In this document: positions 27,701 to 42,700 of the stretch, one piece after another
Layout of the letters: every line of letters begins with the position of its first letter
Position numbering within the stretch: the first letter of the stretch is position 1
NCBI GenBank assembly: GCA_947579665.1
Contig: OX388345.1
Location: 57,031,454 to 57,095,453 of the forward strand
From: Sympetrum striolatum
Lineage: Eukaryota; Arthropoda; Insecta; Odonata; Libellulidae
Direction of reading: 5' to 3'
Length of the DNA: 64,000 nucleotides
Notes under the pieces: model-generated
Told to the model about the DNA's origin: nothing
What the model saw: only the letters and a program-made list of their open reading frames with translations
The model's database searches: none
Position numbers and translations under genes: made by a program

Positions 27701-30700
27701 AGACCAGTAATGAGCATATTGATCTGCTAATGACGAAGGCAAAGACAAGAGAAAGCGTCTCACTTTCTTAAAAATTGGAGGAGCGAAAGCAATCTCGAAT
27801 TCATAATAGCTTCATATTTATCCCATTTTCATTGTAATACACAGAAATCAGACAAGCTAGACACATTAGCGAAATAATAAATTCCGTGGACGACCTTCAG
27901 CCATAATTCTTTCCTCTCAAAGGAATGAATAATTTTGAGAGATAAGAGACAAGCGCTGCTCATCTTAAATTAACTGTCGAACAAGCGCAGGGGAAATAGT
28001 GGTCTTTCGGTCCACCAAAAAAAGAAGAGGAAAAAATGGAGAAGAACTTTGCGAAGGCCACCACCATCCTTGGCAATGATGGAAAGCCTGTAACCCTTGG
28101 GACAAAAGAGTGAAAGTACGCGGCGACTCAGGAACCATATCAAGGACGATACTCACTTTTATAACTCGATTAAACGGAGATTCGATGGAGGTTTCGCTAC
28201 GGTAGAGAAATACAACGAAACACTAATGGCCTCCATTAGCTTAAAATGTTTACTCCGACATGGTCATGCAGCAGAAATGGGATTAAATTATTAGAATGCA
28301 GCGTTCCGCTGGATGGTGATGAAGTCCGAGGAAATGATTCATTTTTCAAAAGGACATAAAAATTCCGATGGAGAAGGTAGCCTTAAAAGCAGTGAAATAC
28401 ATCCACGTGTATCCGATAAATATTGATGAGGCTAAGGAAAATGCATTAGATGTATTTACGTATTTTTACGCCCATCCTGCTGACCAAATTCAAATGCAAC
28501 TACGAATTCACTCAATATATCAATTAAAATTATATATGACGGTTTGGCGCCCCTCTGAAAATTTCTTCTTAAGTTTTAATTTAAACAACATTTTCAAATA
28601 AATTTAGACAGTATTTACGTATCAAGGTGTAATATTAGAAGGTAGAGGAATTTTATTTATTTGGACAATTTCCATAACTAATCACCGATCCATGAAATGT
28701 GCAAAAGAAAGTCTCCGCGTAACTGAAATTTTTATTAGTACGCACATAAAGCTATCCTACATCACGCAACGGATTAAATATAAGTCATTCCAAATGAGAA
28801 AATAACAGAAAAATACCAGTCTATTAACAAAAATCTAATTTCAAATCGTTCTTTGGTTTTTGTGAGAGCATATCCAAATTGAAAGTATAGATTTGAGACC
28901 TAAAACTTAAGTATATTAAAGTAAAGCATGAAAAGATAAGAAACTGGACATCAGAATACTAAAAGAGGGGAAGACGACAACGATGCATGGGAAATGAGGA
29001 AAGATTAATAAAGATTTTACGGCGGAAAATGTGGAATGGGAGAGCGGAAAGGAAAAATTAAAGAGCTTAGTGGGAGATGAAGATGGTTTGCAATGAAAGA
29101 CAAAGTTGAGCGTCGGAGTTGAAGGTCGAGAAAGGAAGACCCTGAGACGGAGGTAAAGGTTAAGAAGCAGACTCGATAAAATTATCGCATCCAACTATTC
29201 CAAGAATGTCCAGTCTCACAGCGAAGGAGTGTACGCACGATAACATGTTAAACTGATCGTTTCCATGAATCGGGTTGTATTTCACAATTAGTCTCACCCC
29301 GTTAGGAGCAAATTACCCCATAAATCAACACCGTGACAAATGTAGAAAGCTGGGAGTCTTATTATTAAATTATATGCATGAGAAAGTAATACTTCAGCAT
29401 TAGTATAATAAATAACTTCTGGCCGTACTTCGTGGAAAGCCATCTAGAGAAATAAGAAAACTTCGTATTTTTCCACAAATATATTTTAAGGAATACTACA
29501 AAGTTTTCTTATTTCTATTTTTCTTCAGCATTAGGTTTGAATTCTAAAAACGGAATAGAGTTTTTAATTTATACGTTCTTTTTTCCAACACTTAATCATT
29601 CCAAAGCGTCAAATTTTTAACACGTGCCGTGAAATCATGGAAAAATCTAATTGTGGCATAACCCGATTACTTTCTAAACATTGTGCATAAATTTCTACAT
29701 ATAGACTAGTTTGAAACTTGTACCAAGTATAAAGGTTCCTAATGTTCAGAAAAATGTTTTACGCAGTGAAAAGAATAGATTATCGCGAGTAAGAATAACA
29801 TACTTGTGTACGCTATACATTGAACAAAAACCGCAGTATTCCGAGAAAACGTTTTCCCCGAAATTAGAACATAGGATAAATCGATAACGCGTGAAATTCT
29901 TCAAAAATAATTTGTCTCAAAGAATTTAAGATTAGGTATAAAAAATTAATAAAATAATATTTCGAAGAATGAAATTTTTATAATTAGACAATCTAATACT
30001 GGAATCCAAGGCTAGTAACCAATTCAGTTGATTCATTTTTTGAGCTAATAATGTAAAAGACAGTCTTTCATATTTTTAAAACAAAATCTACGGAAAACAG
30101 AAACCAGCAAAACTTGCTCAGTTTTATGTGACTCAGCTAATCTTACAACAGGAACTCGTGAGCAAGTAGTAATACAACTCATTTTTTTAGGAGAGATTGT
30201 GAAACATAACTCCAATTCCAACCTTGAAAAATTCATTTCCTGAGTGCCGTAATAGCATATCAAGCACGCATCCACCAGTTGATTTAAAACAAATAATTTC
30301 TAGCAGCCTTTGATTAGAACGTGACGTCATCTTTTCCTTCGCTTTCTAAACCACCTCCGAAATTTCCTTTCGATTCTGAACGACAATTTTTGTTACTGCG
30401 ACCCATTGCCTTGAACTTTTCTGGTATTTTATGGGGTTAACTAAAAAAATGCCACATAATTCACATTTTGAATAGTCAGCCAAATCTTCTAAGGATCGAC
30501 GTTTAAGACCACTGCGTACTGTTTCACACTTTCTTATCAAGCATTCACCAGATGTTCAACGCTTTAACAGCAGCTATAAAAGTCTTTTATCGGCTCGCAG
30601 GGAAGAATATCAACGCCAACCTTGAAATTAGTTTACCTTTTTATGGAAAAGTGTATAAATTCGATCAATTCAGAGCGTTGGGAGAAAGTCAATGCGTGTA

Positions 30701-33700
30701 TTTTACCGATGCATCTAAGAAAATATTATTTAAACAGAGTAAGAAGTCTACAGTAGGAGTATAGCCTCAAACTAGAAAGAAAAAGTTTTATTTTGAAGTC
30801 ATTGAACCGGACTAACCATTAGTTAATAAAAGTATTCAAGGTAGGTGTATTCTCACACGTTTTAGGTAGCTTGAGTTTCAGTCTATATCCTCGTAACTGC
30901 TCTTATGATAACTGTTTTTTTTTGTTTTGGTGTTTTAATTTGTTAATTTAACTGAATATTCCTTGTAAACCTTTTCACTATTTTGTAAGAATTTTATTTG
31001 TAAATTAACTATGCTGCAAACTTCAAGTCACATGTTTTAATGATTCAGTTACAACAATTATTAAGAAAGCTAAGCTGAACTTAACCAACTGGAGAAAACT
31101 CGACTAGAATTAATAGAATAACCGAATCGTAGAAAATTTCGATATGACGCTGGGAGATCGGTCTCATATTGGTAAATAGACGTAATGGTTACAAATATCA
31201 CATTCCTTAAAGTTGCAATTCTAGCGTTGAGTGACTAGTGAAATTCTAATCTGGTAACGTGAGAAGTCATCCTAAGAGATCCTTCAGGTGCTAAAATGAA
31301 AGCGAAACAAAAGTACTAATCAACAGTCGCTAATAACGAATCCGTTCTCTCGGTTGAACGATTCTGCGGGAATTAGAGAGATGCCGGATGTGGAACTTTG
31401 TAATAATCGAATGGAATTCCATTATTCCTGGAGAAGGATCCACCGAACCCATCAACACCCTTGAGATGCTTCCATGATGGCTTTTTTTTATGTAGTTCCG
31501 CTTCCGTGACAAAGTCCGAGTCATCCTTGGGGAAAATGGTTCACCGAAAAGAATAGCAAGAGGGTGTGTCTCGCCACAGGACAAATGAGAGCAAAACGGA
31601 TCTTCGGGAATACCTCGGACGTAAAGCAGAGAAAAACTCCACACGGATGCTGTGACAAAGGAAATCCCCTTAGGGCGATCGAATGTCTTTTTGTTAGAAG
31701 AGTTGTATTAGAAATGTCGTTAGTTAATCATTTTACATGACAAGCAATTGGGAATAAATCGGTCATTTCTAAATTTATATCATGCTTGAGTGATTTCCAA
31801 GTGAATAGAAATGTAAGACTAACAAAATCAACGGTTTAATTATAGACTACATCTGATACCTTGACGAATATATATTTACGAATGTCTCTGATTACTAATA
31901 TCACGAATATATTACTTTTTGAAGGCATAGTTAAAAGTGTAACTGAAACGAAAATATTCAGCAAAAATCTTTCTACTTGCCTTAGAAGACTAATTGGTGT
32001 AATTTCATAGTTTTAAAAATTAAAAAGGTTTGCCATTGACTCCATCGCGATATATAAGGCTTCTTCTTATACCTCCCAAATACCCAGGAATTGTTTCCTT
32101 TTAATACAAAGTAATTCAGTAAAATTATTGCAATGTTACATAAATAATGGAAATGTTAAGTATCAAGTATAAACTATTTAGAATCAGAGCAAGATAAAAT
32201 AAAATTTGTTATATTTCAATCTTACAAGGTTCCTTACTCATTTTCGATAGGTTCCAACTCAAATACAACAGTGTATTCCTTAAAAACTCTTTCCAAAATT
32301 TTAATATCAGACAGATCGCGTTTTGAGTTCTCCGTCGCTGATTCTAAGAAAACGGAAAGATTGAGTCCTCAGGCCATAATGATTTCATTAGCTAAGTATG
32401 AAGGGATTCATTCCACCAATTGAACAGTTCGAAGAAGAACGGTGATGAGAGCATTTGCTAGAGTTTAAAACTCACGTTTTTCCTTATTCGGAAGCTTCTC
32501 CAAGGTAAGAATTCCTCAAGTACCGCAAGCTGTGGTTATACGTAAACATAAAACGGTAGCTATCTAACAGCCTAGAACGTTTTGGATTGAAGCGAAAAAT
32601 TGGCTATGGGTGTAAAATAATATATCTTCAAGGAGATAACTTCATGAAATCAAGGTTGGGAGCAAAACTTACTATGAGTAAATCAATTAATTTAATAAAT
32701 GCATGCACAAGCCATGGACTTTTTCTTTCCTTACGAGAATTATGAAAATTAAAAGCAGCCAAAATAAGTTTAAATCCAAACCCTTGGAGCATTTGAACTG
32801 CAGCGAAAAAAATTAACTCTGAAATCAAGTTCTGTGGCTACTCTGTGATATGAACGCAAATAGTGGATCGGTAGATATGATTATATTCGTATAGAATGTA
32901 CCCTATAATTATCGGACATTACACGGAATTAATATGACGTAATACTTGGTGTTTTGTACAGGATTTAGTTCCTTGGGTCGACAGGTGGTGTTGAATTCAG
33001 GATGCAGATGGTGGACGAATTCCTGGTCATTCGCTTCCTCTGAGATGGAATCGGTGGGAGGAGTCTGCGGCGGAGAGATTTTGTGCAAGGACGCTGACTT
33101 GTGGGGATTCGAGAGTGACGTCATGGACCCTCCCAAGGTCGCATCAGATCACTCACCGTCTCTTTCTTCGGAGAGAGGATGCCTACGACGCCCTTCGGCC
33201 TCAATTTCTCCACACTTCGATGGATTCATTTCCATTAGGGTTTTGGAGGAAACGTACGTTGTAATCCGTCACTCCATTATGAGTTTCTATATCAAGGAAA
33301 TGCTATCAAAGCATCCTGTTACGAATGAGAGGCTGAGATAATCTTTTTCGGGGGTTGAATTCTTTATGCGCCAATTCTTATGCTTAGATGTGTAAATTAT
33401 GGACAAATTCTAAATTTTAATGTATATTTTATTTTAATGGGTCTAGTATGGTCACTACGCTAATTTCGTCCATGAAAAAGAGAACCTTAAACCAATTCTT
33501 GCACATTTCAATGAAACTTCTCCGCTCAGCAGCTCATTAAGTCGAATTTAGTAATTTTTGTAGGTTCATTATCGTGACGACTTGAGTAGTGGCGAATTTA
33601 GTCAACAGCAGAATGGTCTGCGTGTACGTTATCCTCTACCGAGGCACAAGAGCCCAAGCTTTTCTATTCAATCTATTAGCCGTAAGGATTATGCCGAAGA

Positions 33701-36700
33701 ATTTTTAAAAAATCGATTTTAAAGACTCTAAAGAGACTTTATAAACTATCTTAGAAAATTTTGCTGCGCGAGAATTTAGTAAAATTGAATTTTGTGTCTA
33801 GTTTCCAATTGGATACCAATGAACCGGAGGAAAATATGCTGCGAGACACTAGTCAAACTACTACTCATTCATTAAAGACTCAATTATTACAGCCAAACCG
33901 ACATTATTAGCTATACTTGATGTTACCTACTAATGCGAGTTTCCATACAAATATTTTACATAGAAGAACTAATTTTAATTGAAAACATTCTAGAAAACAG
34001 CTTAGCTGATGAAAAATAGTTGAAAATATCCATGCTTTGGTGCATCAATAAAATATGCCGTTGACCTTAGTGGATATTCAATAATCTCATCCTATTGAAT
34101 CATTAAAAAAAAAACATTTTTTGGAGGACGGAAAGAGTAATTAACTTTTCAATTTCAGTAGAACATTCATTATAGTTTCTAAATATTGCGGGTGAAACAT
34201 TTACAACTCCCTAATAACGCAATCCAATTACGCTCTATGTAATGAACTAAAACGTAAATTACTGACCAGTACAGTTGTCCAGATACTTAATATAAGTAAA
34301 ACAATCCACCTTTTATGTATTATTGAATGCAAGAAATTTCCGCTCAAGAGTATTATTAACAAAACATTAACCAATATGCATTACGGTCGAGGGGGCTAAA
34401 ATTATACGTGATAAATCCCCGTAAATAGTAGGGGCCACTCCGGTCAATTGAGTTTAATTTACGGTGCAAAACATTATTCATACCCAGGGAAAATTAAGAA
34501 ATTACATTTTTTTACTTTATTTTCGAAAGTAGATGAGTGATAAGGACCTCAATTTAAAAAAAATTAAGTCAAGAGATGACGTCATAGTGACCTCCGTAAA
34601 AAAAAAAACTCCTGAGAATGGCTCCAAAAACAACATCCCAATATAAATTTACACCGAGTAGCATGAAAAATGATCCATATATTTTCTCAATTTTCAATGA
34701 AAGGTGAAAGAGAAAGGCTCGACAGGCAAACGCTCCATCTTATGAAGGACGGGTTGAGGTTAATATGTAGCTCAAGGCGTTTCTTTCAGAAATTCCTTTC
34801 AAAATATACACTTTGAAGTCTTTTGCTTAGAATGCCGAGCATTTTCTCGACACACGGTAATGTAAAAACCACGTTCTGCAAATTGTTCCCAGGAAGGTGC
34901 ACTTCCGTGCAAAATAACCTGCTCAAGCATTGATTCATGCATCCTCTTTCTAAATGGATGACAAAGCTAAATCAATCCGTCCTCCACGAATGGCCGTGAT
35001 CTTTCAGCTTTTTATTTAATGAAAGCATTTTGGCACTTCCTGAGCAAATGAGAGCGGATTAAATAAATTATCGATCGGCGATAAGTCACCTTCGAGAGCC
35101 ATTATGCGTCATTTACATTGCATTTCTGAGAAGAAATACTATTGCATCGAAGGTGGGGGCGATCTGCGTAACGTTTGAACTTTCGAGGAGTGAATCATTA
35201 GTGCGAGGCATGAGGGCGTTATCTGATCATGCATTCTAGATTCACTCATATTGCACAATGATAAGCAAGTCAGTTAAACAAGATATAGGTTAAAAGATAA
35301 AGAAAATATCGGTTCTTAAATGGCTAAACCAAAAAATTTAAATCAATTATCTGATAAATATTCTTATTACTGTAAAAGCTGCACCGGGAAATAATTGAAA
35401 TAGTATAATTATTATATTCATATTAATATCAATAGACTATACTTTTACTATGGGTAGAATGATAGTACTTTTCTCCTGCGGTTATGTAGTTATTCTAAAT
35501 TAGAAGCATTTAACCTACAAGGTAAAAGGCGAAGTGTTACGGAAATTCATGACCGAAAAGGAATCTAAGGTTGATACTTTTTACAAACAATTATAAAGTG
35601 AACAAATGAAAATAATCAGGGAGAGATGATTTGTCATGGGTTATCATTAGAATTTCTATAGGTTTTGCTTTTGGTTAGATTTTTTTAATGAGACAATATG
35701 TAACTCCATTTGCCCAGTTCTTTTTATATTCTACCTCTTAATTTATATTTTTTACGCTATTCTTTAACGATTTAATGGAAATCCTCCCTTAAAAATGACT
35801 TACAACGGATTCTGCCTTCACATAAATTAGTTTTGAATCGACGAAATTCAAGAACGAATTATCAAAATAAATAGCAAAATCACTTCCAAATTATTCCCTT
35901 TCTTACTTCAGAACCACTTCATAATTCTGAAAGGGATGAAAAGATATTTGAAAACCATTGCATAGCCAAACATACAGGGGAAAATGACGAAATACAGGAT
36001 GCTGCGTGGGTAAGTCCACCAACGAATTCATTTTTTTTATTGATACAACGTTTCAGCACGCAAAATGAAATCAGCTTATTGGTCATAAAGCCAAATCTCC
36101 TTTGAATGCCGGCCAGTAAAAAGATTGATTCGCGCCTAATTTTAATGCAGTATAAACACGAACGGCACGCCCGGATTTCACTGTGGAGGTATGTGTGTGT
36201 ACATAAGTATTGACCATATCTTACCAGCACCGTAATTTCGACGCCCATTCCCGCAGTAAACCACGAGTTCATAAAAATCCCAATCAAGTTAGGAGAGAAA
36301 CTTGGGGCATAAAGAGAAACCAGTGAGAAGCGGGCATGAATGGAGTTTCCGCATGCATGGAATAGCTGCGAACGGCCAATGAAGATGAATGCCCTTAGAA
36401 CGGGAGGAGACTCCTTGTGCGGACAGTGACGCATTGCAACGACTGTAACACAATGCTAGATTATAAACCATTCCCTGTTATTCTCTCTCTGTCCACATTA
36501 TCGACCTTGTTTCTGAGAAATGAAAATTACTGCTCAAGCAATTAACATATCGCGCTCTTGGAGCCGAATAATTCTTTCCTGAGTTATTTTTATCTTAGTT
36601 CCTTAGATATTCTTTGATCATACGCGCTCGTAAGAACAAATGTATCTTCCCGTTTGGGATCTATGAGTACCGTGCATGATTATACCATGATTATAAAACA

Positions 36701-39700
36701 TTAACAGCATTATATAAAAGAATTTAGAAAGAAATAAATAGAATTTTCAACTAAAGCGATTTTAATTATTTGAAAATCAAGGTAAAATAGTGACGTTTAT
36801 TAATTATATGTATTTAAGTTTTGAACATACTGGGGCTTGAAATTGAAAAAAATTAAATGGTATACAATCCTCAAACTTTGCTTCAAACTAACCCATTAGA
36901 AATTAAGTAAGTCCTCCGTATCTTTCAAGATTTGGAATAGATATAATCTGTCATTGTTGAGATTTCAAAATTTGTAAAATAATTAAGGTAAAAATGGCTT
37001 AATAGCTACCATGTTTCTAGCATCATAAACTATTTTCGCGTAAGTTTTTTTGTAACATACACTCCAATTAAATTTTGGGATCAGATCCTTTATCTCGGCC
37101 TACCTGTCTCTGTATGCTTAATCGTTGACAATGTGAAGCAGAAAAACAGGCGGGTGGACATTTGACCAACCGTCATACGGGGCTGCTTTTGCACATTCGT
37201 TCGCGGATGTGTATCCGGAAACGAGGAGGCGATGCAATAGGGAGAAGGTCAAAGAAAGGTTGGGAGTAGTGGGCGACGAAAGGGGCGTGGCCGGGCGAGG
37301 CTATCGGAGAAAGTGACTTTCCAGACTGGTTTCGCTCACAGATGCGGTAGCGATAATCCAGCTATTCCGGGTTCATGCACAAGTGCACCGTTAAAAAATG
37401 AAGAAAAACAATGCGTCACCGCTCGGATTCCAGACGACTTGGAAAGTGTTTTCCTTTAACGGCTTTAATTTTCGCGTTCGAGCCAGATTTATTAGAACCC
37501 CGCAGCCGTTATTTCGCTCGGACCCTTTTACAGGAATATTAACGAGGGTTGGGTGAAACGTTTACGAGTCTCTGCGCTCCGAGATTTCTACGCTCGCTCC
37601 GGGAAAATGCAGCGCCGCATTAAGAAATAAGAAGACTAAGATGTGTTACGTGGCAGATATACTGGGCTATTATGGAGTTACTCGTTGGAAGTATGATTTG
37701 ATGAGCAATAACGAAGACTTGACCTAATGGAGTAATTTCTCCCTTGTTTAAAATTTAATGATTATCAAAAAGTTCACGCTAATTGACATACATTTCTTAT
37801 GGCGCTAAATGACAATTGATTAATTAAATAAGCGCGCTTTCATAAAAGAGCAATTTCAGAGTGACAGCACAATATTAAATAAAATTACGCTTTAAAGGCT
37901 CGGCATGATGGTAGGATATTTTAACTAGAGAATAGAGAATGTTCTAAACAGACAAAGGAAGACAGCAGGAAACAGCTCTTAGTATATTCTAGCCATGAGA
38001 TGCAACAGAGAAATTAAACTTGAACATAGCAAAACTGAAATACACAAAATCTTGCATGTGGTCTTTATTTTTACTTGCTAATATATCGTAGCAAAACATT
38101 CTATTAATTCAGTTCATTGCAAATAGCTATTTCCTACGTGACAAATTGGGTTTCATTTGCGTACGAATGTGAAAGAACAAACTTTAGTATAAATACTAGA
38201 TCGTTTTAGAGGGTAACAACACTTTCCGACACTTGGATGGAATGGTGTGTATACATAGAGTAACGTCTAGCAATTGTATAAAAAAATAAAATATTTTCCA
38301 CACAGCAAATACGATATAATTTCTTTTTGCACATTTGGTTATCTTCTTAATGACAAAACATGAAAAAGATTTCATAAAGACTTCGGAAGATATTATTACT
38401 ATTTATAAAGCTGCAAATCCTACTGATTGACACAAAATCCTGGGCATTTCTAATCGAGCTGGAAGGCTGAAATTTTCAAGAGAGATTTATAATTGACAGT
38501 CGAGTTGGGAAAAAATCGAAAATCTACAGATTTTGTCCTAGGTTTGAGACCAGAAAGGATTATATTTTTCAATGTATTTAAACGGGAAAAACGAAAAATG
38601 GCCATGCAGAGCAAATTTCTTTCGTTCATAAAAATATGAAAATGTAATCGTAAAGCAGTGGGACTTGGTCTATATTAGGTCTAAAGGATCAAAGTTTTCT
38701 TTTCTTGCGACCGATTTTAACATTCCGGCAGGAAATTTGCAAAATTTTAGTTTGAACGCCAATTTATTACGTTTTTTTCTCCTCATTTTGAAAATTAAAT
38801 CTATGGCAACAACCATTGTTTGAATCGAAAACAAGTTTGTTTACGATCCTATTTTCATATGCAATGATAAAGGTTTGATGCATTTTTAATTATTTTAAAT
38901 CTTTCTTTCGATACATGTTAATCTGCACGGTCAATGAATCAATCGTGAATGCATGCTGTGATAACATAAGTTTATGTAGAGAATACGAGACCATTAACAA
39001 CGAAGATAATCGTAAAAGTCATGTAAGTAGTGAGATTATTCTAGAATGAAGTACATAGATACGAATATAAATTAATAAATAGGGATATTAATGTAAATTA
39101 AAAGGTTTAACGACAATCTTTAGAAATAACATAACTGTAAGCATTACGAATCATTAGTTTCGCGAATACTATAATTTATTAATATATTATAATTCATAGC
39201 TCACTTCACTAAATACATTTATCATATACTGAACTCTCATCTAAATGAACAACAAATATCTAATCAGGAAATACATGGTATTATTGAACTATGTTAGGAT
39301 ATCGTTGGTTTACGCATATGGTGGATTGCTTTTCGTGTGTGTGAGTTTCTGTTCTTTTAATTTTATGCCTATTATGTTTATTCTTTTCTATTTTAATTAC
39401 ATATAATTATTCTGTCATCCTTTCCAAAGAGAATTTAAAATTAAGTTCTTTTTCTACGTTTCTTTAATTAATACGTAGTACACAATTAGTTCGTAATATA
39501 TTACGTAATTCAACATTCATCAAAATAAAAAAAACAGAAATCTACTCATAAAATACACTGATTTCCTTCAACGACTTTCTGATTACGTTGTTCTACGCTG
39601 GATAATTCTTGGTTAGTAAAAACAATCTTTGCATGTATCATTGTATGAATATTATTTTCCCATCTTCTCCAAACGGACTTTAGAATAAAGTTCTTTTTCT

Positions 39701-42700
39701 ACGTACTTTAAAACTATTTACATAATTACGTTGCCTATTGTCTATTTGTTTATTTAATTAGAAACGGAGCTCATTGTCGTAGTAGACAACATTTAATGAA
39801 TATAGGATTATTTTGCAGAATGTCTTGCACTCAACCACATACTACACAGGTAATCGTCTATTTATTCCGCATTTTTATCTTATGCAGATTTTTATTCTGA
39901 CTTTACTTTGTTTGGCGTATTTCTTTAATATAATTTTACGAATGCGTATTCATTACAGACTCCCGTATCTCATAAACGCGAAAGGCTTTAGAAATGATTA
40001 TTTTACTATCATATTATTTGGCGAATCTCGATCTCACTTATTTGAAAATTATGCATACAATAGACAGTGGTATAATTAAAAAAAATTTCTTTCCATATAT
40101 GTTATGACTGAAGGTTGAAAAATGTAACTTTCATCAAAATGGACAGCGAATATCTGCACGGTCAATGAATTATTCGGGAATACATACTGTGATAACATAA
40201 GTTTATGTAGAAAATACGAGACCATTTATAAACGAAGATAATCGGAAAAGTCATGTAAGTAGTGAGATTATTCGAGGATTAAATTTAAAAGTCTACACTG
40301 AATCTATATAAGGGGGATAAGAAAGCAATTTCGATGAAAAATACTCATTAATTACTGATGAAGTACGTATTATACCGGATCAAGTCTACCTATGCCTGAG
40401 TAAAAGTAAGTACAACTGAAATTTACATCATCCTAAAATATTACTATCAGAATATTAATGTAAATTAATAGTTTCAACGATATTATTTAGAAATAATATA
40501 ACTGCAAACAATACGAATCATTAGCATCAAAATCGGTATAGTTTAGTATAGTAGTATTTCACTTTATTCTCACTTAACCCAATGCATTTATCGTATATTA
40601 AATTATGTCTAAAAACTTCCTTTGCAATGGCCATTTCCGATTCCTACTTTATGGCGTTATAATTAATAACAATATTCATAACATCTCTGATGAAAGCAGG
40701 AAGATCCCAATTACCACCATTTCAATAACTAATACTATTAACAAAGACACTCAACCATTCTATAGCCAGAAAAATCTTGCTAGCCGGAATTCGTACCTTG
40801 GTGTTGGAGTCCTAGCACAGTGACCACTTTCTCACCGCACTCGGTGTGTTTGGTATTTTGCCCTTAGTTTCTCTTAAGATCGACAGATAAGCTCCAGCGT
40901 CCTGTCTCGCGTGCCACCTCATAGTGTGGCTTCTTTAGATGATGTTCCTTTTAGGAGGGGAAGCTTTAAGTAACGTATGCCTCAATTTCATACTACATAC
41001 ATTGTGATACATTGTAACCAAAAAGCTCATACGGGCAGCCAAACCCGTTGCTGCCCGCCTTTCTTGAAGGACCATATTATAATTGAATGTCAAGAAAGTG
41101 TAACTTTCATTTAAATGAACAACAAATATCTACACAGGAAATAAAATTTTATCCTTGAACGATGTTCGGATTATACGTATATGTTGGATTGCCTTTCGTG
41201 TGTGAAAATTGTGCTTTTAATTGTATGCCTATTATGTATCGTCTTTTCTATTTTAATAACATATATTTATTCTGTCATCTTATCCATACAGAATTTAAAA
41301 TTAAGTTAAATTTTCGTTTTTTTAATTAATACGTAGTACCTTACGTAATGATATGGGATACTGCTGGGGAAACGATAAATGTCCATGAAGAACCAAATGT
41401 TTTCATTCACATAAGCATGAAAAATGTACGTACAGTGGAGAGTATTTAACTAAATTATACCTCAAAGAGGAATTTTCATTTTTCCTGCATCCAATTTCGC
41501 CATGTCGGCAACATCTTAAATTAAATACAAATTAATACTGTTTTTATTTGCACCCTTCCCAAGATAAAAACTTTGGCTACGACCATTATTTACGTGGAAT
41601 ACAAATTTGTTTGCAGTTCAAATAACATACGCCGTGATGAAAGTATGAAGTTTTTGAAATATTTTTCAATATTCTTTTGTTTGTAATATTAATATACATC
41701 AAGAACATTTAACTTTCATCAAAATAAACAACAAAAATCTACTCATAAAATACGCTGATTTCCTTGAACGAACTTTGGATTACGTTTTTCTACGTATCAG
41801 CTGGATGATTCTTCGTAAGTAAAACAATTTCTGCGATTAAAAATGTATGCTTACTATGTTTACTCTTTTCTATTGTATTCACCTCAAATTATTTTTTCAT
41901 ATTCTGCAAACGGGCTTTAGAATTAAGTTCTTTTTCTACGTTTTTCAGAATTATTTACATAGATACGTTACCTGTAGCATATTCGTTTGTTTATATAATT
42001 GAATACTTCACAGTCGTCTATTTATTTTCCGCATTTTTATCTTATGCCGATTTTTATTCTAACTTTGCTTTGATTGGCGTATTTTCTTAAATTAATTTTA
42101 CAAATGCACATTCATTAGGAATCAACTCCAAATCTCCCGTATCAAATAAGCGTAGAAGGCCTTTGAAATCCAAAGGGGGACGTCCTAAAACCTTGAACGA
42201 CCTTCGGATTATGTAGTTCTACGTGTTCGCTGGATAATTTTTGTAAGTAAAAACAATTTCTGCGTTTATCATCACATGCAAAATATTTTCCCAACATCTC
42301 CATATGGGCTTTAAATTCAACTTCTTTTTCTACATTCTTCAAAATTATTCAACTACGTTGCCTAATTTCTATTTGTTTATTTAATTAGAAACGGAGCTCA
42401 TTGTGCCGCTTTAGACGCCATTTAATGTGCATAGGATTCAATTGAAGTATGCCTTGCACTGAACCGAGTACTACAGGTAACGAATCATCTATCGATTTCT
42501 CGCCTTTTTATCTTACGAAGACTTTTATTATTACTTAAATTTGTTTGGCGCATTTCTTTAATTTAATTTTACGTATGCGTATTCTTTAAGGTCTCAACTG
42601 CAAAACTCCCGTCTCAATTAAACGTGAAAGGCTTTCGAAATAATTATTATATTATTAGATGAAACTCGATCTCATATTTGAAAATTAGGTATACGATAGA

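Noticed and set aside
30346..30764. Back-to-back ORFs (minus 64 codons with a CELCG motif, plus 70 codons) that looked like a divergent pair.
   Set aside because: One CxxC is not enough for a zinc finger, and no family resemblance or repeat ends could be seen.
35919..36434. 171-codon minus-strand ORF, the longest non-Duox ORF in the window.
   Set aside because: Composition is irregular, no family motif is visible, a second ORF overlaps in another frame, and it sits in a GC-richer islet where stops are rarer.
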